DNA of 64,000 nucleotides from Catenovulum sediminis (lineage in GTDB: Bacteria; Pseudomonadota; Gammaproteobacteria; Enterobacterales; Alteromonadaceae), in the NCBI RefSeq assembly GCF_040270295.1, contig NZ_JBELOE010000280.1; one strand, given 5' to 3'. The translations under genes were made by a program, and so were the position numbers. Under the pieces are notes generated by a model. The model was not told the origin of the DNA, did not search any database, and saw nothing but the letters and a program-made list of their open reading frames with translations. Each line of letters opens with the position of its first letter. The stretch's first letter is position 1. Shown piece after piece: positions 17,001-26,107 of the stretch.

Positions 17001-18131
17001 ATGTCTGAAGTCATCAACCTATTAAAAGATTTAATTTCACGCGAATCAGTAACACCAGAAGATGCTGGTTGTCAAAAACTGATGTCTGAAAAACTGCAAA
17101 ATTTAGGCTTTAATATTGAGCCTATGATATTTGAAGACACTACCAATATGTGGGCACGCAAAGGGGATGCTGATCCAGTATTTTGTTTTGCTGGTCATAC
17201 GGATGTTGTCCCCTCTGGTCCGCTTAAAGATTGGCACACTCCGCCATTTGAACCGACTGAAATAGATGGTTATTTGCATGGCCGTGGTACAGCTGACATG
17301 AAAGGCAGTTTAGCAGCAATGCTGATTGCGACAGAAAGGTTTGTAAAAAAACATCCTAATCATAAAGGTTCTATTGCTTATTTAATTACCAGCGATGAAG
17401 AAGGCCCATTTATCAATGGTACAACTCGTGTCATTGATACGCTTGAAGCGCGCAATGAAAAAATCACCTGGGCCTTAGTGGGCGAACCCTCAAGTACACA
17501 CAAAGTCGGTGATGTAATAAAAAATGGCCGCAGGGGGTCATTGAGTGGCGATTTAGTTGTAAAAGGTATACAAGGGCATGTCGCCTACCCGCACTTGGCT
17601 AAAAACCCAGTTCACTTAGCTGCACCCGCACTAACCGAGCTGTCACAAATACAATGGGATAAAGGCAACGATTATTTTCCGCCAACCAGTTTTCAGGTTT
17701 CAAATATTAAGGCTGGAACAGGGGCTACAAATGTCGTACCAGGTGAATTAAACGCACAGTTTAATTTCCGTTACAGCACTGAAGTAACTGCAGATGAATT
17801 GGTTGCCCGAGTGCATGGCATATTAGATGCGCATGGCTTAGATTATACACTAGACTGGACATATAATGGCTTACCCTTTCTAACAGATGAAGGCGCATTA
17901 GTGGAAGCGGCTGTAAAAGCGATAGATGAAACGGTCCATTACAAACCCGAGTTATTAACCACTGGCGGCACTTCTGATGGCCGTTTTATTGCCCCAACTG
18001 GTGCTCAAGTTTTGGAGTTAGGTCCAGTCAACGCTACGATTCATAAAGTAAACGAATGTGTCAAAATTAAAGATATTGAGCTTTTAACAGACATGTATGA
18101 AAAACTTTTAGAAAACTTGTTGGTAGATTAA
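17001..18131 (+). CDS. dapE: Succinyl-diaminopimelate desuccinylase
   Basis: 376 aa. M20 metallopeptidase fold with the zinc motif CFAGHTDVVPSGP (His66, Asp68), ADMKGSLAAM, catalytic Glu in SDEEGPFINGT, dimerisation domain around residues 180-290, and the final metal His in NATIHKVNECV. It removes succinate from N-succinyl-LL-diaminopimelate in the lysine and peptidoglycan pathway. It follows yffB by 105 nt and precedes the M15 peptidase by 9 nt. Confidence 0.97.
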   Translation: MSEVINLLKDLISRESVTPEDAGCQKLMSEKLQNLGFNIEPMIFEDTTNMWARKGDADPVFCFAGHTDVVPSGPLKDWHTPPFEPTEIDGYLHGRGTADMKGSLAAMLIATERFVKKHPNHKGSIAYLITSDEEGPFINGTTRVIDTLEARNEKITWALVGEPSSTHKVGDVIKNGRRGSLSGDLVVKGIQGHVAYPHLAKNPVHLAAPALTELSQIQWDKGNDYFPPTSFQVSNIKAGTGATNVVPGELNAQFNFRYSTEVTADELVARVHGILDAHGLDYTLDWTYNGLPFLTDEGALVEAAVKAIDETVHYKPELLTTGGTSDGRFIAPTGAQVLELGPVNATIHKVNECVKIKDIELLTDMYEKLLENLLVD

Positions 18132-18140
18132 CGAATCGTT

Positions 18141-18824
18141 ATGTATTCATTTACTGATCAGCAAATCACAGGCTTAGATGACGCTCTTTTAGTTGAATTG
18201 TATCCAAACCATTTTGTCCACCACGCTAGCTGTGAAGCAGTTAAAGGGTTACAAAACAATGCGATTAAAGCGGGCTTCGACATAAGGTTGGCCAGCAGTT
18301 TTCGAAGCTTTGCGCGGCAAAAATCAATTTGGAATGAAAAGTGTAACGGGCGGCGTCCAGTTTATGATCGCAACAACACAGTACTTGATATCAAAGTATT
18401 AAGCCCGTTTGAACTGGCTGATCATATCTGTTTTTTTTCCGCAATACCGGGGAGCAGCCGCCATCACTGGGGCTGTGATTTTGATGTATACGATCTAAAT
18501 GGCTTTAAAAATAACGATAAGCCACAGTTAATAAAAAATGAATACACGCTAAACGGACCGAATTATCCGATGTTTCAGTGGTTACAAGCCCATGCTCAAC
18601 CTTTGGGCTTTGCATTCCCTTATTTACATGTGGATGGTAAATGTGGTGTTGCATACGAACCTTGGCATATTAGCCATGTTAAGGTCAGTCAAAGTGCGCA
18701 AAAATTGCTAACACCTGATACACTTATCAGGTGTTGGCAAAACAATCCGTTTTTATTATCCGACGTTATTTTAAATAACTTCGACTACTTTTACGCAACT
18801 TATATCGAGCCTTATCATGTCTAG
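18141..18824 (+). CDS. M15 family (VanY/LdcB-like) peptidase
   Basis: 227 aa without an obvious signal peptide. It carries the M15B zinc motifs SRHHWGCDFDVYD (HxxxxxxD) and EPWHIS, plus the SSFRSFARQ substrate-loop motif, so it is expected to be a D,D- or L,D-carboxypeptidase acting on peptidoglycan peptides. It starts 9 nt after dapE and overlaps the next mini-gene by 8 nt, so the three are probably one operon. The lack of a clear export signal suggests action on cytoplasmic recycling products, which is inference. Confidence 0.85.
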   Translation: MYSFTDQQITGLDDALLVELYPNHFVHHASCEAVKGLQNNAIKAGFDIRLASSFRSFARQKSIWNEKCNGRRPVYDRNNTVLDIKVLSPFELADHICFFSAIPGSSRHHWGCDFDVYDLNGFKNNDKPQLIKNEYTLNGPNYPMFQWLQAHAQPLGFAFPYLHVDGKCGVAYEPWHISHVKVSQSAQKLLTPDTLIRCWQNNPFLLSDVILNNFDYFYATYIEPYHV

Positions 18825-18963
18825 TTGGATGATTATTTTAATTATCGTGGTCGCATTTCTATTTGTCTTGGGGCCTATTTTAATGCTTAAAAGTAGTAAA
18901 GGATTTAAAATTCCTAAAGATTTTAAAAACACACAAGGTTACGACCAAGACAAAGACGATTAA
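18817..18963 (+). CDS. DUF2897 family small membrane protein
   Basis: 48 aa: MSSWMIILIIVVAFLFVLGP, then LMLKSSKGFKIPKDF and an acidic tail (YDQDKDD). One N-terminal transmembrane helix followed by a short hydrophilic cytoplasmic tail, as in DUF2897, commonly found after M15 peptidase genes in Alteromonadales. It overlaps the peptidase gene by 8 nt, consistent with coupled translation. Function unknown. Confidence 0.75.
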   Translation: MSSWMIILIIVVAFLFVLGPILMLKSSKGFKIPKDFKNTQGYDQDKDD

Positions 18964-18980
18964 AAAACCACAAACAGCCG

Positions 18981-19139
18981 TTAGGTTGTTAGATTATTTA
19001 AATGAGCAATAATAAATAGCAGCCAGCCTGCGGCTGCAAATAAACTTAAATAAAAGGTCTTTGATTTTAAACGGCTGACTGTATGCATTTTATCAGAAAG
19101 TGATTTTTCTAAATTTCTGCAATATTGTTCGCTCACCAT
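18981..19139 (-). CDS. Hypothetical 52-aa membrane protein
   Basis: Reads MVSEQYCRNLEKSLSDKMHT, then KSKTFYLSLFAAAGWLLFII and AHLNNLTT. One membrane helix (about 29-45) after a charged N-terminus. GAGGT lies 5 nt before the ATG. It converges on the DUF2897 gene. I do not recognise the family; the ribosome-binding site and helix favour a real gene. Confidence 0.45.
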   Translation of the reverse strand: MVSEQYCRNLEKSLSDKMHTVSRLKSKTFYLSLFAAAGWLLFIIAHLNNLTT

Positions 19140-19208
19140 AACCCACCTCGCCAATTTTATGACACTTGTTACTCTCTTATTTTATCGGCAAGTTTTATAC
19201 CAGCATTA

Positions 19209-19472
19209 GGGCGTGTGAAGCTTTGTATTATTTTTGAGCAATAGGCTATTTTAATCATTAACAAAGCAGAATGAGTGGGGTTTAGTCATTCTAAATAAAC
19301 GAATTCTAATGCCGTTAAGGGTTAAAATAGCCATTGCCCTTCGAGCTGAGGCCAAAATGGTCTTATGCAGCGTTAGAAATAACTTATTTAGATGACTAAA
19401 CTTCATTATTTCTGCCTTGCCTAAGACCATTTTTTCTCTCAGCTCAAATTATAAACAAAGCTTCACACGCCC
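19209..19472. mobile_element. MITE-like palindromic element, 264 bp
   Basis: Ends are an 18-bp perfect terminal inverted repeat (GGGCGTGTGAAGCTTTGT, 19209-19226 and 19455-19472), continuing with TTGAGC a few bases in. The interior is nested inverted repeats: GGCTATTTTAA/TTAAAATAGCC, GTTTAGTCAT/ATGACTAAAC, AAAATGGTCTTA/TAAGACCATTTT. No ORF of useful length. This is the structure of a non-autonomous, palindrome-rich insertion. No clear target-site duplication is seen, and a third copy of the terminal repeat lies directly outside the right end. Confidence 0.55.
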
Positions 19473-19492
19473 TGGGGCGTGTGAAGCTTTGT
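19455..19492. terminator. Perfect 18-bp hairpin at the end of the MITE-like element
   Basis: ACAAAGCTTCACACGCCC (19455-19472) and its exact complement (19475-19492) flank a 2-nt loop. It is followed by ATTATTTTTATC on the plus strand and TTTATAATTT on the minus strand. It lies 12 bp past the DUF3025 stop and could terminate that gene. Confidence 0.55.
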
Positions 19493-19504
19493 ATTATTTT
19501 TATC

Positions 19505-20341
19505 TTAAGCTAGCGTTTTGTTTTTGCGCTGTGGTTTAGGTCGGAAGTAATCTGTATTTAAATAATATGCTTGCTGTTGATTATCCTCACACCAAGTGGG
19601 TATGCCTAACACAGGTAAAGGTGAAAGGTTTTTATTTGTGTCTAAAGTACCTTGCTTCGCTATTTCAGTCGCCAATTGGCTGTCTAACAATTGATATTGT
19701 TCGACTGTCGATCGCTCAAAAAAAGTATCGCTCACTTTAATAAAATACGCTTTGGCGGTTAAACCAATAAAAGGTGCTAAACACATCTCATAGATGGCAT
19801 GACCAAAAACAAATGGTCGAATATTGCTAAACCATTTAGCTCTGTTTTGCCAGAAGCTTTGTAACCATAGATGCGACTGCAAATCATGCTTATCAGCTTC
19901 ACTGGTGTAAGCGATGACAATGCCACATTCATCAAACAAGGTAAGCGCATCGCGTTTTTTAGTTCGTTTTTTTAAGCCAAACTCACTAATATCTGCATAA
20001 TGTTGATGGTTAATTTGTTGTTTGCTTTTGCTAAAAAGCGCCCATACACAAGCATTAAATAAGTCGTGCCAATTATCAACTCGCGTTGGTATTTTATGGT
20101 TTTGGAAAATAAACGCTTCGTAACTCAAGCCCTGCAGTACTTCGTCAGATAACTGTTCAATCAATTGATACTTTTGTTGTGCAAAAAAAGTACTAAAAGT
20201 GGTCACCAGTTCACTACTTTGAGCAATTGTTGGGAACTCTGTAAATTTTTGCAAATTCAGCAGTTGATTTAGATCACCGTAAATTCCGGATGTTAAATTC
20301 GCTACTTGCCAGTCTAAATCGGCGGACCACTTTTTTTTCAT
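19505..20341 (-). CDS. DUF3025 domain protein
   Basis: 278 aa, soluble. Recognised by the WHDLFNACVWALFSKSK motif near residue 90, KKRDALTLFDECGIVIAY in the middle, and GHAIYEMCLAPFIGLTAKAY, which are features of DUF3025 proteins of gammaproteobacteria. No catalytic motif is known. It lies 28 nt after rluB on the same strand and ends at the MITE-like hairpin. Confidence 0.75.
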   Translation of the reverse strand: MKKKWSADLDWQVANLTSGIYGDLNQLLNLQKFTEFPTIAQSSELVTTFSTFFAQQKYQLIEQLSDEVLQGLSYEAFIFQNHKIPTRVDNWHDLFNACVWALFSKSKQQINHQHYADISEFGLKKRTKKRDALTLFDECGIVIAYTSEADKHDLQSHLWLQSFWQNRAKWFSNIRPFVFGHAIYEMCLAPFIGLTAKAYFIKVSDTFFERSTVEQYQLLDSQLATEIAKQGTLDTNKNLSPLPVLGIPTWCEDNQQQAYYLNTDYFRPKPQRKNKTLA

Positions 20342-20369
20342 AATGACAGATTATTTAAAGTCTTTTCGT

Positions 20370-21245
20370 TTATTTCTTTTTACTGCGTCGACTTTTAGGT
20401 GCTTCGGTATTTTCTCTAAGCTCAGTCCGACGAATGGCTTTACGTATACGGTTTGCTTTTAGATTTTTAATCTTGGCATTGCGACTAATCTCTTTTTTCA
20501 TTTCAATTGGGCGCATTCCAACCAGTTTACGTAAATAGTTTACTTCTGCTATCTCTAATTCGGCCCAACCGCCCATTGGCAATGTTCTGGGTAAACTAAT
20601 ATCACCATAGCGAATACGTGATAAACGACTGACCTGTACTTCCTGCGATTCCCATATACGACGCACTTCTCGATTGCGCCCTTCACTAATGGTGACATGG
20701 AACCAACGGTTAATGCCTTCTCCACCTTGAAAGTTTATTTTATTAAATTTTGCAGGCCCATCTTCAAGCTGAACGCCAGAACGTAGCCGGTTAATCGTGG
20801 CATCGGTGACATCACCAAACACGCGTACTGCATATTCACGCTCCACTTCATTTGATGGGTGCATCAACTGATTGGCTAACTCACCATCTGTCGTAAAAAT
20901 TAACAAGCCTGTTGTGTTAATATCTAAACGACCGACCGCCACCCAGCGACCTTGCCTTAACACGGGTAGACGCTCAAATACCGTTTTGCGATTTTCAGGG
21001 TCGTTTCGCGTGCACACTTCACCCAAAGGTTTGTTGTATATTAATACACGACAAGGCACTTCATCTGCATGTGTGAATTTAACCACCTGACCATCCAGAC
21101 GTAATTCATCCGAAGTTGTTACGCGTTCACCGATGGAGCAAATACTGCCATTAATACTGACCCGCCCTTCTGCAATAGCGCGTTCCATTTCACGACGTGA
21201 GCCTTTACCGGCTCGGGCAAGTACTTTTTGAATTTTTTCTGACAT
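20370..21245 (-). CDS. rluB: 23S rRNA pseudouridine(2605) synthase
   Basis: 291 aa. N-terminal S4 RNA-binding domain (MSEKIQKVLARAGKGSRREM), then the RsuA-family catalytic domain with the Asp of VGRLDINTTGLLIF and LMHPSNEVEREYAVRVFG, and a basic tail. It closely follows E. coli RluB throughout (NREVRRIWES, RIRYGDISLP). It modifies U2605 in 23S rRNA. It lies directly downstream of scpB, the usual scpA-scpB-rluB arrangement without scpA. Confidence 0.96.
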   Translation of the reverse strand: MSEKIQKVLARAGKGSRREMERAIAEGRVSINGSICSIGERVTTSDELRLDGQVVKFTHADEVPCRVLIYNKPLGEVCTRNDPENRKTVFERLPVLRQGRWVAVGRLDINTTGLLIFTTDGELANQLMHPSNEVEREYAVRVFGDVTDATINRLRSGVQLEDGPAKFNKINFQGGEGINRWFHVTISEGRNREVRRIWESQEVQVSRLSRIRYGDISLPRTLPMGGWAELEIAEVNYLRKLVGMRPIEMKKEISRNAKIKNLKANRIRKAIRRTELRENTEAPKSRRSKKK

Positions 21246-21279
21246 CTGATTCTCCCGAATCTGATTAAGTCTTTCGACA

Positions 21280-21843
21280 TTAATTTAGAGTTGATTTTTC
21301 AGCTTGCGCGGCCAGTTGTTCTGTTACCTGCGGCAAGTCTTCGAGACATTGTAACCCAAAATAATCTAAAAACGATGCTGTTGTTGCAAATAATGCTGGA
21401 CGACCCGCTACTTCTTTGTGTCCAACCACCTTTACCCAACCGCGCTCTTGCAACGAACGAATAATATTACTGCTGACCGCAACACCTCGCACTTGTTCTA
21501 TTTCCCCCCGAGTTATCGGTTGGCGATACGCAATTAGCGCTAACGTTTCGAGCATTGCTCGTGAATATCTAGGCGCTTTTTCTTGCCATAACAAGCTAAC
21601 CCATGGGCTAAACATTGAGCGAGTTTGAAACCGGTAGCCGCCAGCAACCTGAACTAATTCTATGCCATGGCCTTCATATTTGAGCTGTAATTCTTTAACT
21701 AAAGACGTGATTTTTCGTTGTGATATTTTGAACTCGGCAAGCACAGTTTCTGACAGTTGTTTAACTGTCATAGGCTGACCAAATGCAAATATTGCGGCTT
21801 CTATAATTTGCATATATTGTTGGTCGTTATTTTTTCTTGCCAT
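21280..21843 (-). CDS. scpB: Segregation and condensation protein B
   Basis: 187 aa from the ATG at 21841-21843 (MARKNNDQQYMQIIEAAIF); a TTG two codons upstream is the alternative. Two winged-helix domains, with the C-terminal signature ALIAYRQPITRGEIEQVRGVAVSSNIIRSL split over LETLALIAYRQPITRGEIE and the following stretch, and GRPALFATTASFLDYFGL. ScpB binds the kleisin ScpA and SMC to form the chromosome-condensing complex. The normal upstream partner scpA is absent; a GGDEF/EAL gene occupies that place. Confidence 0.93.
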   Translation of the reverse strand: MARKNNDQQYMQIIEAAIFAFGQPMTVKQLSETVLAEFKISQRKITSLVKELQLKYEGHGIELVQVAGGYRFQTRSMFSPWVSLLWQEKAPRYSRAMLETLALIAYRQPITRGEIEQVRGVAVSSNIIRSLQERGWVKVVGHKEVAGRPALFATTASFLDYFGLQCLEDLPQVTEQLAAQAEKSTLN

Positions 21844-21940
21844 GTTCAATACACTTTAGTGATTATCGAAGTGGGCTGAATTATGCCGATAATCAAACTT
21901 AAAATAAACCCTTGCATGATTAAGCTATTCGAACCCTCTA

Positions 21941-24217
21941 TTAATCTAACGAGTACTGGGCGGCATGCACAAAGGCTTCAAAATCAGCTTGACTTAGAGG
22001 TTTACTGTACCAATAACCTTGAATTTCATCACAGCCAAATGTTTCTAGCATTTTTAACTGCTCTTTTGATTCAACGCCTTCAGCAATTAATGTTAGATTA
22101 AGGTTTTTAGCCAATTGACATACCGTTATTACAATTGCCTGATCGTCTTTATTGTTCTGCATATTGCGAATAAATGACAGATCAACTTTTAATTTATCAA
22201 TCGGAACTTGTTTAAGATAGGCTAAAGAAGAAAACCCCGTACCGAAATCATCAATCGCGACATCAATACCAATAGACTTGAGCTTTTGTAGTACTTTAAT
22301 TCCTAGGTCCTTGTTTTGCATGATTACCCCTTCGGTAATCTCTAACGTCAGCCTCTCTGGTGCTAAACCTGAATCGTAAAGGGCTCGCTCTACTTCATCA
22401 CAAAAACCGGGTTGTAAAAACTGTCTAGCCGATATGTTAACTGCAATTTTTGCATTTTGCGGTAAGTTATTTTGCCAATTTGCAGCCTGTTGGCAGGCGC
22501 TCTTCAAAATCCAACTACCTAGTGGCAAAATTAAACCATTTTGTTCTGCAATCGGAATAAACTCTGAGGGTGATATGAACGCTCCATCTACACACCAACG
22601 AACTAAAATTTCAACCCCAGTCATTTTTTTATGATGAATACCGTATTGAGGTTGAAAATAAAGTTCAAATTGGCGAGATTCAAGCGCGTATATGAGTTTT
22701 CGAGTAATATCTAACCTTCTAGCATGTTTAAAGCCTAAATCTTTGTCAAAGCATTTAGCTATTTGTTTAGATTCATTGGCGGCATCTAGGGCTAGCTTAG
22801 CTTGTAGCAACAGCGTTTCCACTGACTGACCACATTGTGGAAACTCGCTTACCCCAATTTTCAACGCGACCTGCATCAAACCTTGTTGAGTTGTAATATT
22901 TTGTTCAAAACGTTTGCTAATCGCATTGGATACCCTTTCTAATATGTTTGAATGTTGTTGCTCTGTATTAAAAATAATTGCAAAATTTGCATCTGCAATA
23001 TGATAAATATTGGATTGCAATAACAATTCACGTTTCGCATCTTCAAATACTTTGGATAAACTTTTTGCAACATTAAGCACATAGTCAGTCGCCCCAGACA
23101 AGCCATGATTTTCGGAAACTTTTCCATAATCGGGTAACTCGATTAACATTAACCAAAAGTGCTGTGAATGTTGAATAGTTTCAGCTAAATCTTCATTAAA
23201 CTTGCTTGCATTATACAAACCCGTTGAATCATGATGGTGTGCTTTAAAATGCAGTTGTAGTTCATACTTTTTTTGCGCTGTAATGTTATTAATTTGGATA
23301 TCAAATGCGTCCAACTCTGCTAACCAATGAATTTGATAACTTAAAAAATAGCCGTTGATTTGGTGTTTAAACCAAGTTTCTGAAGACTGTTTATTTTTAA
23401 CCAATGCCAATTGCTCAGTTAAATTGTCAGCTAACATTAGAATCGGTTTATCTACTAACCCTATTTCCCTAAGCATTCTGTACGTTGATGGATTGGCATA
23501 GCGAATATCTCCTTGCGAATCGACACTCAATACAGGGTTGGGATTTCTACTAGCGAACATGGCCAGCCGCTCATTAGTGGCACTTAATTCAAGAATTTCT
23601 TGAAGGTATTTTCTAAAAGCTAAAATAAGCAATAATATCAGCACACTATAAACAGAAACCGGAATTAACATATTGCCAAACTGACTGCTGATATTTTTAT
23701 CTCTCTTTGTATTCAGGTCGTTTACTGTGGTTTCAAAGGCATTCAAAATTACCAATGCATTTTTTCGATACTGACTAATTTGTGCTAATTGCTCGCGTGC
23801 CAAATCCCAGTCAACCACTTGCAATGATAAGGTTTTATCTAATTTTACGGCACCGTTTTCCATAGCTGAGAGCTGGCTTTGCAACGCATTAATTATGTTT
23901 TTCTGAGCATAATTGGTTGCCAGTGCTGCCACCACCTTTTCCAATTCGCTCCGTCGTGTTTGGTAGTCCAGTGTAAACAAACGGGTTTGGCGTGTTACAT
24001 AGTATTTGTACAACAAGCTTTCCTGCTCGCTTAACAACACACTTACTTTTCGGCTTTGTACTAAGGCGGGAGTGTGTTCTTCTAATAGCGGATTCGCCGT
24101 ATTTTGCAGCTGATTGATCGTGAGATAGGCATAGCCAGAAAATAAAAATACCGCTGTAATTGACAGAATAAGAACAATATTAGCTTTATTTCGTAACTGT
24201 TTAATTTGGCTTTTCAA
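21941..24217 (-). CDS. Membrane sensor with degenerate GGDEF and intact-looking EAL domain
   Basis: 758 aa. Two membrane helices (about 15-33 and 183-203) flank a periplasmic four-helix-type sensor. Next a PAS-like segment (ASRNPNPVLSVDSQGDIRYA), a GGDEF domain whose signature is lost (HIADANFAIIF in its place), and a C-terminal EAL domain with GVEILVRW, PSEFIPIAEQNG, DDFGTGFSSLAYL and the final IAEGVES. It therefore probably degrades c-di-GMP, the GGDEF part being structural or allosteric. It lies 97 nt before scpB with no sign of a shared role. Confidence 0.88.
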   Translation of the reverse strand: MKSQIKQLRNKANIVLILSITAVFLFSGYAYLTINQLQNTANPLLEEHTPALVQSRKVSVLLSEQESLLYKYYVTRQTRLFTLDYQTRRSELEKVVAALATNYAQKNIINALQSQLSAMENGAVKLDKTLSLQVVDWDLAREQLAQISQYRKNALVILNAFETTVNDLNTKRDKNISSQFGNMLIPVSVYSVLILLLILAFRKYLQEILELSATNERLAMFASRNPNPVLSVDSQGDIRYANPSTYRMLREIGLVDKPILMLADNLTEQLALVKNKQSSETWFKHQINGYFLSYQIHWLAELDAFDIQINNITAQKKYELQLHFKAHHHDSTGLYNASKFNEDLAETIQHSQHFWLMLIELPDYGKVSENHGLSGATDYVLNVAKSLSKVFEDAKRELLLQSNIYHIADANFAIIFNTEQQHSNILERVSNAISKRFEQNITTQQGLMQVALKIGVSEFPQCGQSVETLLLQAKLALDAANESKQIAKCFDKDLGFKHARRLDITRKLIYALESRQFELYFQPQYGIHHKKMTGVEILVRWCVDGAFISPSEFIPIAEQNGLILPLGSWILKSACQQAANWQNNLPQNAKIAVNISARQFLQPGFCDEVERALYDSGLAPERLTLEITEGVIMQNKDLGIKVLQKLKSIGIDVAIDDFGTGFSSLAYLKQVPIDKLKVDLSFIRNMQNNKDDQAIVITVCQLAKNLNLTLIAEGVESKEQLKMLETFGCDEIQGYWYSKPLSQADFEAFVHAAQYSLD

Positions 24218-24268
24218 TCGTGCACTCCATTCTGTTGTTTTTGTTATTTTTCGAGTTATTATGGCAAT

Positions 24269-25411
24269 TTACGATAACAAAGCAGCAGACTTTATCTGTA
24301 CCCAAACTCGATCACCTTTTTTTAAAGATAGTTTGTGTAGAGAATATCGGGTAATTTTAGCCATTAATTGTGCGCCCTGTTGATTTCCATTTTCGCTATC
24401 AGACAAAAGCTGCACCTGAATATATGCTGACGCACTCTCCTCTTCTAACTTTATTTCGATAACTTGCGCCGCCAATTTGTTTAAAATGCTGTTATCCTCG
24501 GCATAACTTAAAGACACACTAATGTCTTTGGCCAAAATTCTTACTCTAACCGCATCATTTATTTCAAGTCGGTAGCCAGGTTGATCAATTGAAGACGAGT
24601 TTTGAAAAGGAAGATACACAGCACCCGCTGCAAGTTGAATTTTATTCAATTTCCACTCAGGTAAGATATCACTGACGAAGCCTTGTAAAGTGCCCCCTAT
24701 TTCTTCGTCCTGATAGCGACTCAGTTCATGTTTAGCGAGTAATTCACTGGTTGCGCCTTGTTTAGCGACGGTCCCCTGCTCCATTACAACCAAATAATCG
24801 GCCAACAAAGAAACTTCTTCTATTGAGTGACTAACAAAAATAATCGGAGTGCTAAATCGACGTTTAACTTTTAGTAAATAGGCCAATATTTCATGTTTTC
24901 TTTGCAAGTCTAAAGCTGAAAATGGCTCGTCCATCAATAATAACTTTGGCTCAACCAACAAAGCTCTGGCTATTGCGACGCGCTGACGCTCACCACCAGA
25001 CAAAGACTCAACCGGTTGAGACAATATTGATTGTATCCCCAGCAAAGATATAACTTCTTGGTAAACATTTGGTTTAAGCTTTTTGTTTGTTCTTTTTATT
25101 GCATATTGTAGATTTTGTTCAGCATTTAGGTGCTCTAACAATGCATTTTCTTGAAAAATATAAGCTAAAGACCGTTTATGCGTTGCAAGCACACAAGTGC
25201 CTTGCTGCCATACTTGATTGCCGACAATAATGGTCGCGTCTGGACACGGCTCTAACCCTGCAACAACTCTTAAAAAACTAGTTTTACCACACCCTGACGG
25301 GCCATAGATAGCTGTCACACCTGATGCGGGTAATCGCAAATCAACACTTAAACAAAATTGTGAATTAAACGAAAGGGTAAAGCTAATTTGATTGTCTCGG
25401 TTATCCAACAC
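24269..25411 (-). CDS. modC: Molybdate ABC transporter ATP-binding protein
   Basis: 380 aa. ABC domain with Walker A YGPSGCGKTSFLR, signature LSGGERQRVAIARALL, Walker B LLLMDEPFSALD and the H-loop FVSHSIEEV. The C-terminal MOP/TOBE domain (about residues 290-375) binds molybdate in ModC. It drives import of molybdate with ModA and ModB. It abuts modB with no gap. Confidence 0.95.
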   Translation of the reverse strand: MLDNRDNQISFTLSFNSQFCLSVDLRLPASGVTAIYGPSGCGKTSFLRVVAGLEPCPDATIIVGNQVWQQGTCVLATHKRSLAYIFQENALLEHLNAEQNLQYAIKRTNKKLKPNVYQEVISLLGIQSILSQPVESLSGGERQRVAIARALLVEPKLLLMDEPFSALDLQRKHEILAYLLKVKRRFSTPIIFVSHSIEEVSLLADYLVVMEQGTVAKQGATSELLAKHELSRYQDEEIGGTLQGFVSDILPEWKLNKIQLAAGAVYLPFQNSSSIDQPGYRLEINDAVRVRILAKDISVSLSYAEDNSILNKLAAQVIEIKLEEESASAYIQVQLLSDSENGNQQGAQLMAKITRYSLHKLSLKKGDRVWVQIKSAALLS

Positions 25412-26107
25412 TTAATGCTCCGTTTTTATCAGGCGAATACCTTTTTTGTGTTGAGTTGAATAAACGATGAATAATACAACAAATGAAAAAAGCAACATAC
25501 TGGCCGACAGCCAGTGAGCTTTTTGATATTCAAGCGCTTCGACGTATTCATATATTTGTACTGAAACAACCTGAGTTTCACCAGGAATATTACCACCTAT
25601 CATCAAGATCACACCAAACTCGCCTACTGTATGCGCAAATCCCAATACTGCAGCAGTGATAAAACCCGCTTTAGCTTGTGGCAGTACCACGGTAAAAAAG
25701 CGATCAAAGAAACCGGCGCCTAGTGTCGCAGCAATCTCTAATGGCCTATCACCGATAGATTCAATTGCGTTTTGTATCGGCTGCACGACAAAAGGTAAAG
25801 AATAGAAAAGCGATGCAATGACCAGCCCCCAAAAACTAAAGGCTAAGGTATAGACGCCAAATAACTGGCTTAATTGACCTATGATCCCGTCGGGGCTAAA
25901 TGCCAGTAACAAATAAAAACCGATGACTGTGGGCGGTAAAACAAGTGGCAATGCGACTAATGCACTGACAGGTCCTTTAAGCCAATGTTTAGTTTTGGCT
26001 AACCACCAAGCTAACGGCGTACCGATAATAATAAGCAAAAAAGTAACAACCGAAGCGAGTTTTAAAGTGAGCCATATTGCCGTTAAATCTGCGTCGTCAA
26101 AAGCCAT
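25412..26107 (-). CDS. modB: Molybdate ABC transporter permease
   Basis: 231 aa with about five membrane helices. The EAA loop for coupling to ModC is visible as EIAATLGAGFFDRFFTVVLP. Its ATG overlaps the modA stop by one base (TAATG), and it touches modC, so modABC is a tight operon. Confidence 0.95.
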   Translation of the reverse strand: MAFDDADLTAIWLTLKLASVVTFLLIIIGTPLAWWLAKTKHWLKGPVSALVALPLVLPPTVIGFYLLLAFSPDGIIGQLSQLFGVYTLAFSFWGLVIASLFYSLPFVVQPIQNAIESIGDRPLEIAATLGAGFFDRFFTVVLPQAKAGFITAAVLGFAHTVGEFGVILMIGGNIPGETQVVSVQIYEYVEALEYQKAHWLSASMLLFSFVVLFIVYSTQHKKGIRLIKTEH

